In this document: piece by piece, positions 11,301-24,411 of the stretch | Layout: each line of letters starts with the position of its first letter | How positions within the stretch are numbered: the stretch's first letter is position 1 | From: Siphonodentalium dalli | Taxonomy: Eukaryota > Mollusca > Scaphopoda > Gadilida > Siphonodentaliidae | Direction: 5' to 3' | Length of the DNA stretch: 64,000 nucleotides | Assembly (NCBI GenBank): GCA_032622095.1 | Contig: CP136068.1 | Coordinates: forward strand, 10,953,729 to 11,017,728 | Made by a program: the position numbers and the translations under genes | Notes under the pieces: generated by a model | The model's input: the letters and a program-made list of their open reading frames with translations, nothing else | What the model was told of the DNA's origin: nothing | Database searches by the model: none

Positions 11301-12005
11301 TTGTGCTGTACACCCTACTGTGTGTGAACAGGAGTCCGACCGTGGGTAACACGTTTCTAATGTGGGTAACACGTTTGAACGAATTTCAATGGTTAAAGTT
11401 TGATGCCATAGTAGAACTACATCCGAGTTGACCTTTCATTAACCTTCCGTGACCTCGATCACTCTATTTTTAAAATGTAGCGCCTCGCGATGAAAACAAT
11501 TTGATGCTTTCGATTCAATTGAATATTATACTCACGATAAAAACGAACAGTTAATTCTGTGGAAATCACATCCAGATCAACAAATTGAACGTATATTTCA
11601 AGAAATAGACGTAAAAAACTCGAACAACAAACGGCGGATTTCAAAATGACTTTCGTGGTTTCCTGTTCACTGTACGGCGGAGAAAAAAAGTTCTCGCAAT
11701 GTGTTATATTTATTTTCATTAAATTCGTATTCCCATATATATTCATGTTGTTTATTTATGGCGGTTTCATTACAGTTTATTGTGAATTGGCTACAATGAT
11801 ACCATATTCGTACACTTGAATGTTTACCTAATTTAATGTATCAATACGCCTGATCAGCTGTGATAGTGTACGTCGATGTACGGCCAAGTGTGGGGAACAC
11901 AACGGGGATGATTGTGAATGGTGCGACAGAATCGTCTTAATTTAAGTGGGTTTATTTCGATTTCATAGCATTTTTTGCTCCTGTACCGGTCATGGTATAA
12001 ACAAA
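11301..12005. other. No gene seen
   Basis: AT-rich sequence with a small duplication (gtgggtaacacgttt at about 11343 and 11365). No supported coding region or RNA. Confidence 0.4.
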
Positions 12006-12145
12006 ATACACACGTAGTGTTTCTGAATACCAAATTTACACCACTCGTGGGATTGATGATTTACCACACTCGCTAAAGCTCGTGTGGTAAATCATCAATC
12101 CCACTTGTGGTGTAAATTTGGTATTCAGAAACACTACGTGTGTAT
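12006..12145. repeat. Near-perfect 140-bp palindrome
   Basis: Arms of about 64 bp (atacacacgtagtgtttctg outermost, then caaatttacaccac and gggattgatgatttaccaca) are complementary around a ~10-nt centre near 12073-12082. The arms are almost identical, so it would extrude or transcribe into a long stem-loop. It is probably a miniature foldback element. Confidence 0.9.
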
Positions 12146-12523
12146 TCTATATGTACACAATCTTCCCATTTTATAAAATGGCAAGTGATAGTGATTCGGA
12201 AAGACTGAGCAAGGAAGATTATTTCAAACTCAAATTCCGGACGAAACTCAATATTTCTTAACTTTGACGTCAAGAGTTATCCCCCATGTCGGTATATGAC
12301 GTCACATTGTTATACACGCCATTCCTTGAAAATTGCCTAGGAATTAAAGACGTTTTTTGATAGAAAAAGTTGGCATGTTGATTTATCAAACTAGTCACAC
12401 ACACACATTATATATATATATATATTATTTAATACTCGTGCTGTGTGCTCTGGATGTTCTCTTTGTGGTAGATTGTTGCTAACATAATGGCTACTGTATA
12501 GTAGCTTGATGTTTGTATTATAA

Positions 12524-12647
12524 GTTACGGGACGCTTATAGTGGTCGGATATGGTGTAATGTTAGGATCAGCGAGTTCAATATTTCAATGTTGATACCGC
12601 TGATCCTCACATGACACCATATCCGACCAATATAAGCGTCCTGTAAC
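12524..12647. repeat. 124-bp hairpin element
   Basis: The left arm runs from gttac.ggacgcttata through tcggatatggtgt to ggatcagcg. The right arm is its complement (cgctgatcct, acaccatatccgacc, tataagcgtcctgtaac). The loop is about 25 bp. MITE-like; no coding sequence. Confidence 0.88.
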
Positions 12648-13117
12648 GCATGTATTGTCAGCAGACAAAATCCAGCATATCCCTTTAATTGATCGTCGCT
12701 GCAATTCATTTTAATTTGTTAAGCTAAATATGTCGTCCATGGCCATAGTTATGCTGCATGGGCATTCAACGTTAACGCACTGAGTCAATGACAAATCACC
12801 AGAAGTGGGACAATTTGAGTTTGATAGTTAATGTTTGGGACTTTAGAATTCCTCAAATATCACATGCATGTTTTGATACATGGTACTATGTCTTTAAGTT
12901 CACAGAAAATGATTTTTGATAGATATACCTTTTCTTGGCGCTAAACTACTCCGAAAATATTCCCTAGGCGACAGAGTTTTATATTTACGAAAAATACGAT
13001 GGTTGATTAGCACCTAATATTGATTTGCTATGGGGTCGCATCATCATCGACCAAATATGGGTTCATCCACCATCAGTAGTGATCGACGCTGATTGGCTAT
13101 TCGCAAGAGCTGACATA

Positions 13118-13740
13118 ATCTAATATATATTATGGGACTTCTGTTTGTCTGTCTGTCTGTTAGCTATGGCCGGGAAAACTGTCGGACGGATTGAGCCTAA
13201 ACTTCCTATCTAAGAGTAAAATACAGATGGAATGTCATCGCACCGCTTCTGAGAACGTCAGAGCACTCATTCTCCTATCCCCCGCCACCGCAATGGGTAG
13301 TTCATGGGTTAATCGCGTGATAGTTAACGAGCGTTCGTATCCACAGTGTCGTTGATAAAGAGCGTGTATGTGTCCAGACATGAGCGTGTTGTGTATGTGT
13401 ACAGGCATGAGCGTGTTGTGTGATTCTGTGTTCGTACTTAGGGGTTCCTGGGAATGGGGGAGATTTTCATTGGGTCAGTTTTTCCGCCCGAGGTGACCTT
13501 CACCTTGAAACGGGTACCCACAAATGATCTAATATATATTTTGGGACTTCTGTCTGTTTGTTTGTCTGTTAGCTATGGCCGGGAAAACTTCTGTACGGAT
13601 TTCGACGAAATTTGATACCTACGGGTGATTTTGTCAGGGGAGTGTTTTGGACGGGTCAAATCGTGACTCCGACCTGACCTTGACCTTCAAAATGGTCAAT
13701 TCAAGGTCAAAGCCCGGACGAAGTCGGGTCACCTGCTAGT
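13118..13740. repeat. Two direct copies of a dispersed repeat (gggacttctgt...gccgggaaaact)
   Basis: Copy one starts near 13119 and copy two near 13530. Both share aatatatatt.tgggacttct, a (tctg)n stretch and 'gttagctatggccgggaaaa'. The second copy ends with 'gcccggacgaagtcgggt' and 'cctgctagt'. It looks like a dispersed interspersed repeat with a conserved 3' end. No open frame. Confidence 0.75.
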
Positions 13741-14282
13741 AAGGCTATATATATATACAACTTGGAAGTAAGTCATTATTACATATGACCGAATTGTATA
13801 TCAATCATAGATGGAATCATATATTGAGTTGGGGAAGGTAGGATGAACAACATATCCTCACGAAATACGCGCATAAATCGATATATAATGTGAACTAGGT
13901 ACATAATGTGATTATTTGATTCTAAAATAAGCAGATAACGGACTCTTACCCTTAAAGTACACCTAAAAAGTCGTGCGTTGGCTTATTTGTGTCATAGTCC
14001 GCACATACTCTGCTTTGAATCTCCTCATTATGAGTTGATAATATGACTAAAATGTTCTTATTCTCAGAACACTATCGACTCAAGACGAGGAGCAGATTAT
14101 CCACCCAAAACAAGCTCTAGTATAAGCAGATAATATGTGGGTTTTCGGGAGAACAGGCTGTATCAACTAACGGGGATTGTGGTACACCTGAGTCGATAAC
14201 ACCGGTTATTTCGCTGAATATATATTCAATACGCGCTGTTAGCCCAATGCTATGTAACAATTTCATTTTATTTATTTTTCAG

Positions 14283-14385
14283 ATTGTTCAGACTGTGGTG
14301 GCGCTGTTGTCATTATCTCAGCTATTGTATGTGTCATATCTCTGATATGCATATTGTCAACCGTGGCGCTGCTATGTTATCGCAG
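14283..14385 (+). CDS. Exon: transmembrane segment of the Ig-domain protein
   Basis: The exon is bounded by acceptor tttatttttcag and donor gtgcgt, entering in phase 1 and leaving in phase 2. It encodes a Cys-rich approach (DCSDCGG), then about 24 hydrophobic residues (AVVIISAIVCVISLICILST and on to LLCY), then basic residues: a classic single membrane span with stop-transfer. Together with 5991, 7461 and 9036 it describes a small type I receptor-like protein. A cytoplasmic exon was not established. The phase-2 acceptor at 16104-16106 is compatible but leads into zinc-finger-like sequence. Confidence 0.6.
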
Positions 14386-15249
14386 GTGCGTATATTAGGT
14401 ACACTTCATATACTTACAGATGGCGCTTCAATTACAACTACATCATGTTTGTTTATGAAGCCCGATCCAAGAATACAAACACCCTTTTGTAATGCATTTG
14501 GTACAAATAAAACACACACAAACCTGAAGATTGCGTAAGTAGTTTATTCCTGAAAACTCTCTGAATCGAAACGCCATTTTGCCTTGTAGGGAGGGCTAAT
14601 AGGATTGAGTTATCACTCCACCTGCGCTCAGAATGCGTCTGGCGTTTCTGTTCTGTTCTGTTCAAACTATCCCGAATGTTGTATGCACTATATTAGAACA
14701 AATCGAAATAAAATCAGTAGTAATTGATATATGTGTTTTCGGATATGTTTGGAGCACTCCACTGGAGTAGTATATAGCGAGCTGTAGCTTCCTCATTAGA
14801 CCAGGACTTGATCGGCGATCGGCTACCTGACATACGTGTCGTTGCTACATTGTGCAATCCGCGTCGCTATTGTTGTTGTCGCTACGTACGTCACGTTATT
14901 GATTGATATTGATATGGTGGGAGGTGGATTATTGACCAGGGGGTTTCGTTCTTTGTGTTTGATTTGAATACCCCACTTCCCGAGGAGTGTGGTGTATTAT
15001 ATGGTGTTTATTGAATAAAAGGGTAAATGTCTATTGTTTCCCCTCAACATATACTCGCCTTTGTGAAGATGATAAATTATATAGGTCTTAGAATATTTAC
15101 GTCTGAGTGAAATCCCTAGTAGACTTGGCTGATTGACAGCGGTGGAATTCTATGGGGGAATAATTGACTGGTTATGAATTAGACTGGTCGGGTGATAAGA
15201 TATTCCTATGGTAGGTAGAGGGTAAATTATAGACTTCTCGTATGGTGTG

Positions 15250-15860
15250 GACTTGGCTTAAAAGACAGGGGATGCAACTCTTCTGATCTAGAGAGATATC
15301 AGTGTATATATTTGTTTTCGCGACACACACAACATTGGACGAATGGGGGGTTGGTGAAAGCAACTGCTCGCAGGTGGGTGTATTGCCTTCCTATTTACTC
15401 CTCTTTCCTCCCAGTACACCCCGCTTCCCTCACCGTCCACTACGCCTGACATATACACGCCGTCCCATGCAGTGCATTCTACCTCCATCCCTATCCACTC
15501 GCCCGTACGCATCCGTATCTATAAGTAGGCCACATCCCCTTGTAGGGTTCTATATATATGTTTCTTCTCTCCATTGGGTTCGTTGTTATGGACGTCGCGG
15601 TCGTGAGTGGGAAGTAACTCTTTCTGATTTAGGACAATATGAGTTAATGTACGTATTTGTTTTTTCTCGCGAGACACACGCATCCATGGACGAAGGGGTT
15701 GGGTTAAAGCAAATACTTGCCCTGGGGGTATTACCTTCCTATCTACTCCGCTTCCCTCCCTGTCCACTCCGCTTTCCTCTCTGTCTACTCCGCCCGACCT
15801 CTATACACTCCCTCCCAGTCCACTCTACTTCCATCCGTGGCAACTACTCCCGCCCCAAAC
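15250..15860. repeat. ~360-bp direct duplication with pyrimidine-rich minisatellite tails
   Basis: Segments near 15297-15420 and 15640-15770 are alike ('gtatttgttttt.cgcgacacac', 'ggacgaa.ggggtt', 'ttaccttcctat.tactcc'). Each is followed by degenerate 'tccactccgcttccctccctg' units. The open frames on both strands here (up to 194 codons, Pro/Ser/Leu-rich) arise from this low-complexity sequence and are not supported as genes. Confidence 0.75.
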
Positions 15861-16100
15861 ACCCCGATCGCACCACATCTATATAGTTATTCCACACATC
15901 CCTGTGTATATACGGTGTAATTCCCCCTGTACATTGGTATTCCTTTGCTTATATGGCATTCGCGTGTCGCGGCCGGTATACCTACCATTTTTTCCCCTCC
16001 TTTTGCGTATAGAACAATCCTGACTTTAGGAGGGTCGTGCAAATATAACTGAGGGGACCGGTGTTCGGACGAGTACTCTGTTATAGTCGGTTATTTTTAC

Positions 16101-16281
16101 ATGCAGGGAGTGCGGTCAGTCTTTCCCCAGGCGCGACAATATGGAAAGACATACATTGAGCAAACACGCAGTCGATGAAGAAGATTCATCTTCTAATTCA
16201 TCAGAAGATAACGAGAGTGATGATGATGATGGTGATCAAACGATCAATCTGCTTGGTTTGAACGGGAAAAAGATATTATGA
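16101..16281 (+). pseudogene. C2H2 zinc-finger-like fragment with acidic tail
   Basis: Read straight through, the plus strand encodes TCRECGQSFPRRDNMERHTL followed by SKH, one complete C2H2 finger (CxxC...HxxxxH). A Ser/Asp/Glu-rich tail (DEEDSSSNSSEDNESDDDDG) follows, with a stop at 16279-16281. There is no start codon close upstream. A splice acceptor-like 'ttacatgcag' ends inside the finger at 16106. It could be a decayed zinc-finger gene or transposon piece, or a cytoplasmic exon of the Ig-domain gene, since the phase fits. Degenerate coding-like scraps continue to about 16840. Confidence 0.4.
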
Positions 16282-17549
16282 GTCATATACTAGGATCGAC
16301 GACAGTAAACTCAAAAGATACACTGGACAAATATAGCGAAGTGTATTTGCTAGAACAAGACCTTTATATAAGAAGATACGGAAAACTATGAAACGGTTAC
16401 AGAATATTGGTTACATTATCAAATCATCCGTAAGAGGGGCCGTAAAAAATATGACTATATTGTGTTGAGTTACCTCGATAACGGCGATGATACCGATATG
16501 GGATTAGCCAACTGCGCCTCTGCTTACCAACTATATATATATATATAATATATGTTCATTTAAATTTAAAATAAAATATATATTATACGTAATTTTTTAC
16601 CGGCGTAATAGTCTGTTTGCGTGGTGTACTCAAAAGTTTACCAATCGTTCAATAAAAATAGGAAAAAAAATACCAGGCGTGCAATTCCTGCTTGGCAGAT
16701 TTGACCAGAAATTCAATTATATTGGAGCACCACGTTTTGAAATATGGCTCGCATATCGAACACCACAAGAACATGGTCTAAACTCTACGTGCCACTATAA
16801 ATGGATTATTAAGGCATCAACAAAATGTCTTTGTTATTAAATACGACTTCGTACAGTTTGGGAAATGTGGATTTAATCGCAAACGTGGCGTGTTTTAGCA
16901 AGAAATTAGGAGGTTCGACCTTCATTTAAGAGAAATAGATATGACGTGGAAACCAAATGAGAACGACAATGTAGCGGAGCACACCGCTCGCCGAGGCAGG
17001 TTGGCATCCGGGCTGGGATCTTAACAAAACATGACCACATACGTACCTTAGTAAGTCTGAGGTGAGCGGCTTTTCTTTACAACAGTTGGTTTAATAATAT
17101 TTATTCCCAATAATAATTTATTACAATATAATATATTGATAATTCATGTTACCATGTTCCTTGTGTATGGGAGTGGATTCGGCTGTAAGCCTATATGGCT
17201 TATATATGCCGTCTCCACAAGTGACCTTATCATCGGTGGACATAATATAAAATGGTGCGACAAAGCAAGCAATATTATGCTTGCATTACTCGAGTCGCGT
17301 CCCGTCGTGGAGTTGTCGGAGACAGGTAATGAATTGGTCTATTCATGTACTAAATGTTTACACCATGTCTAATATATTATAGTATGGGTTTCATAGAATG
17401 GGTTCGTAAGAGCAATACAGACACAGGCATGTGTACAACATGTGTGTGTCACCTGTCGTGTCGGTCATCAGCTATTTCAATAGTTCCATATATTAGATAT
17501 TTACTTAATGTAATTATTATTGGGCAGTGCCATATAATATGTATATATG

Positions 17550-17800
17550 TTAGCTCGAAAAGCGTTCTGTCATGATTATGAATTTCTGGACTGTTTTAAA
17601 TGTAAAAATATTTTCGCTCAGACTATTTGAAATCGTTCCGTTCAGTGCGCTCTCAATGGTTGTTCTTTCCAAACTACCAGAAAAACATTCGTTTCTTTGT
17701 CTACTGTATACTGGGCAGTGGAATAAGAAATGATTCGCCGTTTCATCACTTCCACCCACACAATGATGACTTGATTTGAGATAATTTTCACACATGTCTT
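17550..17800 (-). pseudogene. 3' end of a LINE ORF2 (C-terminal Cys/His region), truncated
   Basis: The minus strand encodes SSHHCVGGSDETANHFLFHC followed by PVYSRQRNECF, the Cys-x-Gly...E...HFLF.CP.Y...R signature found at the C terminus of many APE-type LINE polymerases, downstream of reverse transcriptase. The frame runs on to a stop at 17550. No polymerase domain remains upstream. It is unlike the C-terminus of the LINE at 29-32 kb in detail, so it is a different family. Confidence 0.6.
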
Positions 17801-17999
17801 TATTAAGAAAAACTACAACCAAGTCGCAATATGCAGTGATGTATTTGCAACAGTTTACTGCAAACCAACGTTCACTTCCGTCCACATACAGCGGTGTACT
17901 AACCTTAAGCTTAATATCCTGTATCGTATTTACAAACATTTGTTCTATATACATCATTAATTATATGCATATTTATAGGCTGTTGGTATAACTGTATCG

Positions 18000-19130
18000 C
18001 ATGTACCGCTATGCATAAATGACGGTTGCAATCACATTTCATTTGCACCCCTTGGATTTGATTTTTCCATTGTGGGTGAGTTCCAATATATCAATCACTT
18101 TACATTTCAGGGGCACGTGTCAGAAGCAAGAAACAAAGGAAGAACATAAGATGTGTGAACCAAAAAATAGATATAACTGATCATTGTACGTGACAAAACG
18201 AATTCACAATTGATGTCAAAAAATTGCAACAATGGACACTGATTGTACTTCTGGCTTATTGAAAGGGCTTTGACTTGTGCAACAATATTAAAATGTTCAT
18301 TTCTATCAAAGCAGTGTTTCCCTCAGATAGATATCGCTCAAATATCACATAGTAAAATTAATAATAATAGCGAAACACAATTAAAAAGAGAATATATGTC
18401 ATGATATTATATGTGCGCCTGGCATGCAGCCCTCACTTAACTATAGGAGCGGATTTCGGAAGTTTTTTAAACGTAGCGAAATTAAATGTTGTTAATAATT
18501 TAGGGACAAACTTTTAATTTCTTGTACCTGTAACTATCGTAAATTTCGTATCACTGCAATTCTGATCACTTACGCACGATCGTATATTCAGAATTAAAAT
18601 AAGTAACGACTATCTGATCATTAAACTATATTTTGACGAACGCCACCAACAAAGCAATACACGTCAAACTGTTTATATGATAACATGCAAGGTGTCTAGA
18701 ACGATCCGCTGTTGAGACTAGAGTCAACGAAGATAACGGGCTAAATAGCATTTAAATACAATCAGAACAAAATTATGTTCATTGTATAAGAAACAAGTGC
18801 ACCCGCTAAGGTGTATTTCCACTGAGGTATTTAGATATATATTTCTGCCCTTTCAGCAACGAGTAAAAGGAACTTGCATAGTAACATGAAATAATAATAC
18901 AATATATTATAATCAAATAACGTATTGCAGATTATTCTAATCACACGTGAATACAATTTGAAGGAGCGAACAAATATTAATTCGAAGAAAAAAAAGCAAG
19001 AAACAAAAACAAACAAACAAAAAAGTGCTAATACCAAATACACAGTGGTATATACAAGAAATGTATATAGGTTCATTGTGCCATTATATTAGCATACAAG
19101 TATATGGTTGGATAAGACTTCATTTTGGAA
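18000..19130. other. No gene seen
   Basis: AT-rich spacer with no supported open frame. The 81-codon minus frame at 18831-19076 is low-complexity Phe/Leu/Tyr and is not convincing. Confidence 0.4.
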
Positions 19131-19309
19131 GACTTTAGATTCCAGTAAAAGATCGCCGACCACAGTGTACCGCGAAATGGTGGCTAAATCCAAGATGGCT
19201 AACTCCAAGTTGGCGGTCTAAGAGATTAGCAATGTTATTGAAATAGTTTAATATTTATTCGAGTGAAAAAATGGCGATAATTCGTCAAAGTAAGGGCCTA
19301 ACGCATGTA

Positions 19310-19740
19310 TTAAAAAATATTGAAACTGGTTTTCGAACTCGTCCAAGATAGTAAGGCAATCAACTCATAACAAAAAAAATATTGAAACTGGTTATTATTT
19401 GTTCGACGAAAAATCGTCAAACTAAAGGGCATAACTCAGGTAAGAAAAATCGGACGAAACTGGTTTTCGAACTTGTCCGAGATATTGTGGCAGCAATTAA
19501 TAAACAAACAATTATTGAAACCGGCTAATCGTCCAAACTAAGAGGCATGCCACAGGTAAGAAATATAATATCTGACGAAACTGGTTTTGGAACTCGTCCG
19601 AGATATTGTGGCAACCAGCTCATAAACGCAAAATTATTGAAATCGGTCAATATTTGTTCGAGTTATAGAGCTTATGACCGGATCGGACGCACGGACGCTC
19701 GCACGGACGGAAGGTGCTGATTTCTATATTCCCCCTAAAA
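19310..19740. repeat. Tandem ~120-170 bp degenerate repeat ending in a ggacg-rich block
   Basis: The words 'gaaactggtttt.gaactcgtcc', 'gagatattgtggca' and 'ttattgaaa.cggt' recur two to three times. The end is 'gacggaaggtgctgattt' preceded by short ggacgcac units. No coding content. Confidence 0.7.
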
Positions 19741-20638
19741 TTAATTCTCGAGGGAAAATGAGAAATGCTTAACCTCTTTTTGGTCAAATAGATGGATAAT
19801 TTGGCTGATTAAACCCAACATTTGGATTATAACTTCATGTTACATTACAACTGCGGCTTGGGAAATTATTCAACATATTCACATGTGTCGGCCCAATTTA
19901 TATTTTTCATATCTAACTGTATACTTACCCATCATGGCCCTTGTTGGTCAAAAGCATGGATACAAAACATATGTTTTATAGAACTTATGACATAAAAATA
20001 TCATTTAAAACACTAACCATTTGTTTATATCAAACATATATTCGTGGTTTATGTTTATTGTTCCATTCTATGATCATATCCGGTGGGACCTCATTTTGGA
20101 AGATATTTTTCAGAATCTAATCATATGATAATAACAATAGGATCCTATAGTAACCATATATTAACTCAAATAACACCAACTTATTCAATTTTGGACAAGG
20201 AAATCCCCTATTTCAGCAATATTAATATACCAAAAAACTGTAACAAGGACATCCAGTCCAGTCATATACAGTGTAATGTAGCGAAATCAGTTGACTGTGC
20301 ATGGGATTACATGGTTAGCAAAACTTTACGACACTCCATTGCAAATATTTGACAGTTCATAATATGTTATAATTATGTTCTCAATAAAATGTAAACCGCG
20401 ACTACGAATGAACTTCACTGTGCATAATTCCGATAGAAACTCCCCTCATTCTGGAACGCCGGCAACTAAAAGACGCACACGTTTATTTCAGATTACAACA
20501 TTAATGCTTTAAGCCCACCGATCTACTGTGCGACAACAGTGCTCGCAAAAATTTAAAACAGCAGTGTCGTATTAGACAATAATTGTTGACGTCACAAAAT
20601 CAGATAGAGTCTATGTACGGCGTCCGGCTTTGGTCCGT

Positions 20639-21480
20639 TATGAAGTTTGGTGCTTATCAGCTGAGGGATGTGGCCTGTATTGCGTGCCAAAGGATTTCGT
20701 GATGCAAAGCGTAAATTACAAGATCACTGCCAGCGGCCATGGTTTTTATTGAAAATCATGCAAATTCAAAAGCTCTAATCTAGACGTGATCCCAAACACA
20801 CCTGTAAATTTTCAAACTATTGTGGGCTGTATTGTGTGCATGGATTCAAATTTGAAACCCAATACATGTATCATTTTTCCTCTGGTAGCCATGATTTTTA
20901 GTAGAATACGGAAAAAATGTTGCCCCTATCAAGATGTCACATCGAATATCTATATGATCTTTGGTAACGATGAGAGATGTGACCAGTAGGTGTGCTTAAG
21001 GATTTAGTTATACAAAGAGTAAAATTCAATATTGCCGTTGGCAGCCCTATTTTTTAAAACATATTTCAGATCAATGGTTAGCTCCCATCATGACGTCACG
21101 CCGAAGATCAATATGAAGTTTGGTGACGATCGGATGAGAGGTGTGACCTGTAGGGTCAGTCACAGAATACAATACAAGATGGTTGCCGGCAGCCATGTTT
21201 TTGTTTAACGAATTCGAAAACAAATGGTAATCTCACATCTAGAGGTCACCTCGAGTATCCATATTAAGTTTGGTGCTGATCAGACGAGGGATGTGACCTG
21301 TTGGGTGTGCCAAAGAATTGTATGGTGCAAACACTAGAACACAAGATGGCTGCCAGCGGCCATGTTTTTGATTGAGAATTATTCCAATTCAATAGCTCCC
21401 ATCTAGAGGTGATCCCAAACATACCTGTACATTTTCAAGACATTTCGCCAATTATTTTGGGCTGCATGGTGTGCATGGTT
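20639..21480. repeat. Four tandem degenerate units (aagtttggtg...ccagcggccatg)
   Basis: Units start near 20639, 20951, 21112 and 21261 with 'tat.aagtttggtg..gat', then 'gatgtgacctgt.gggtgtgc', 'acaagatgg.tgcc.gc.gccatg' and 'gctcccatctagaggtgatccc'. Spacing is about 150-170 bp apart from a larger first unit carrying extra sequence. Non-coding. Confidence 0.8.
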
Positions 21481-22249
21481 TTAAATTATGTTTCACTTAC
21501 GATAGAGCGAGTACTACCAATGGGCGGTGTCGCTATCATCACCCGATGGGCGGTTGAGAACCCAGCTTACTAATTTTTTTGGTCGAGTACCTCGCTTAAG
21601 GAATCAGTGAGGTTGATTCCCTTTGAATCGAAAAATGACCTATGTGTGTCCTGATGACATCGTCGATTTATTTTGATTATTGCTACACGTAGAGAGCGGT
21701 GGTCGATAATACACGAGTTATGTCGGCTCACATAAAACAAATCGCCGCCTGATCATTGCTCTCAGAGGATTTACTCGGCGTAAATGCATGGTCGCAGTCG
21801 TGCATCGATCCATATAATCATATTGTCTGATTTCTGACACCACCCATCGCCAGTAAACGCAAAGCTCGTCATGTTAAGAGCCGGCGATGTATTCATATTC
21901 GAATTTACATCGTGGAACCCATGCAAGTCTAAGATCCATATGCGAATATAAGGCCACTGACTATTGACACTAAGATGCATGCGCTGATTCACCCACCCCC
22001 ATCCAGCCGCTATCCAGCATCCCTGTCACACAATAATGTCAACTCGGACTGGGCTCTTTCTCGATAACCTCTCAATGTCTTACATACAGATTGCACAAGC
22101 CCACATTGTTTTGTTCCGGGCTGTAGACTATTGTCGATAACCAGTCTAAATGAGCGGGAACTTAACTTGCTACTTAAGTAGGACTTAATCTTGTTTTGTG
22201 AAACGCGTTCTTGAAACGGAAAAGTTAAATCATAAGATCCACCTTAGAT

Positions 22250-22500
22250 CTTAGATTAAGTCCATCTTAAGATAATCTTATGACCTTGCTTCATGAAACA
22301 GGGCCCTGGTAAACTGCTCAGTGTGTGAAGTGTGCATACAATATGATTTGATTCACATGCATCTGGGGGGAAATTCCAGATGTACCAATATATACTTTTC
22401 AAGTGACAAGGTTCACAAGTCCAATTTCTTGGGGAAAAAAACATAATATCGATCATATTCCTCATAGATTTTCAAAATTATTCATCTCAGACACAATTAG
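22250..22500. repeat. Dispersed repeat copy (same family as 37640-37994 and 60020-60380)
   Basis: It contains the palindromic words found in the other copies: 'gatttgattcacatgcatctgggg', 'aagtgacaaggttcacaagtcc' and 'cctcatagattttcaaaattattcatc'. The left flank of the Polinton belongs to the same family. Confidence 0.65.
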
Positions 22501-24239
22501 ACCGTGAGTTACCATATGGCAACCCTCCCCCTATGCGGATTTTGCGGACTATGTTTTTCCGATAGAGGGACGTATTTCACACATGTTCTGCTTGTTTGCA
22601 ACTCGGGCGTGGGGGATTTTTCATTTTATAACGATTTTCAACAAACTACTGTGATTTTCTGCGATAAAATCTTTATTGTGGGTAGTGGAAATATTTATCT
22701 CAAAATTAATACTAAAACTATATGTATCTTTTCAAACTCAGTTTTATTCGAACTGTATATAATAAGTGTCTACGATGATAGCGTTACATGGGCCCCTGAC
22801 TCGATATTGTTCTTAAAGTGAAACCGATTATATTATTTTTATCTATTTTGAAGATATATCTGAAAAAGTACATTGTGTGAACTTACGCATGCACAACGTA
22901 ATTAAACTATGAACAATACCAATGTTTTCATGATTTTCCACAAGGACATAGGTCAGGGAAGTTTTCTATAACAATCCACGTGCACATGGATGTATATAGG
23001 TAGTCAATGGTCAAGTGTTTCGAGGCCAATGAATCCAAGATGGCCGCCAAAATTGATTATCTGACCTGGCAAATTTTAATTCGCAATCACTCGGAGTTTA
23101 TGAGGTATTACCTCGTGCGACATGTCGTTCTGTTGATAATTGAGTACTCCTTACTTATTTGTATGAATAAATTTAATTTATTCAAAATGGCCGCCAAAAT
23201 GGCCACCGGATGTGGAAAATATGACGTTTTTTCACTAATATCTTCTATATCAGTTTCTACTGTTTGGAACTGGTTGAGGATTCTGACCTTATTTTTGTAT
23301 TTTATATTTAGTTATCATTGGGGTAATGAAAAAAGGAATGCTTTGGTTCCTGGCCTCTTCCGATCCCTAAAAATTTTGATTTTACACAGCGAGGTATTAA
23401 ATTTCGCAAAAAAACATAATTGGGTTTCTATACATATTTCAACAAGGAATGAGCAGAACTGTGGAATGTAAGTGAGACATACCATTACCCATCGATGTTC
23501 CAACTCATAGGAACAAAAGTTGTTACTTTGGCTCAAAATGGCCACCAAAATGGCCGCCAAAATATGGGAATGGTAGATACTACCTCAGTATGCCCTGCAG
23601 TGTGCCCTGCAATGGTGTGGTCGATGAATACAATTGGATATTCTGCCTTCTATACATTGAAAACGAATATGCTTGATACATTTTGATTCTTTGTTACTAC
23701 TGTAACAAAGACATTACTGGGGAATATTGGATTTTACTCTCACAAACTTGACATAAATATCGGCAAAAAGTCTCTTCTCATGTTTGAACCATTTGATGTA
23801 AAATGTAACTGTCTTAGTTTCGGAGTTGTTTATTGGTTGTATCTATGTTAAATGTGTCACACTAAGGTGTTTAATGATCAAATCACTCAAGATGGCTTCC
23901 AAAATGGCAAATAGATTGGGTAAAAAGTTGATTTTCACACATATTCGGAACATAATGCTCTGAAAAGGTAGCAAAGTGTGACTCACATGGCTATTAGACA
24001 TGTTAGTTAATCGACTTGTCACAGTACATTATGAGTCATGAACATTTAATATTAAAGTATGCAGTGTGGAATTGTGAGAAAACGTCTTTTGGGATTCTGA
24101 CCATGTTTTTGAAATGAAATTGGCAGAACTTTGAAAGGGAACTGAGAGGGACCATAATATGTGGTTACTCTAGCCCATTAACATAAACAAATTATCAACT
24201 GTTGTCAGGAAAGTCGTTTAGCATTTCCTCCAGTGTGTA

Positions 24240-24367
24240 TAGACACCACCAAGAAGGAGGACTCTCTGACGTGACCTCTCTATCGATTAACATATAATTG
24301 AGTTATTGTGGAAAGCGATAGCTACCCGAGATACACATGCACAACCCACCAGTAACATACAGTCACT

Positions 24368-24411
<44 letters not shown>

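Noticed and set aside
15302-15886. 194-codon plus-strand open frame, Pro/Ser-rich
   Set aside because: Spans a low-complexity pyrimidine-rich minisatellite duplicated within the window; overlapping frames on the other strand are equally long.
17136-17372. 78-codon plus frame with a possible donor (gtaatg) after 17325
   Set aside because: Looks mildly protein-like but has no recognisable domain, no convincing acceptor and no neighbours of matching phase.
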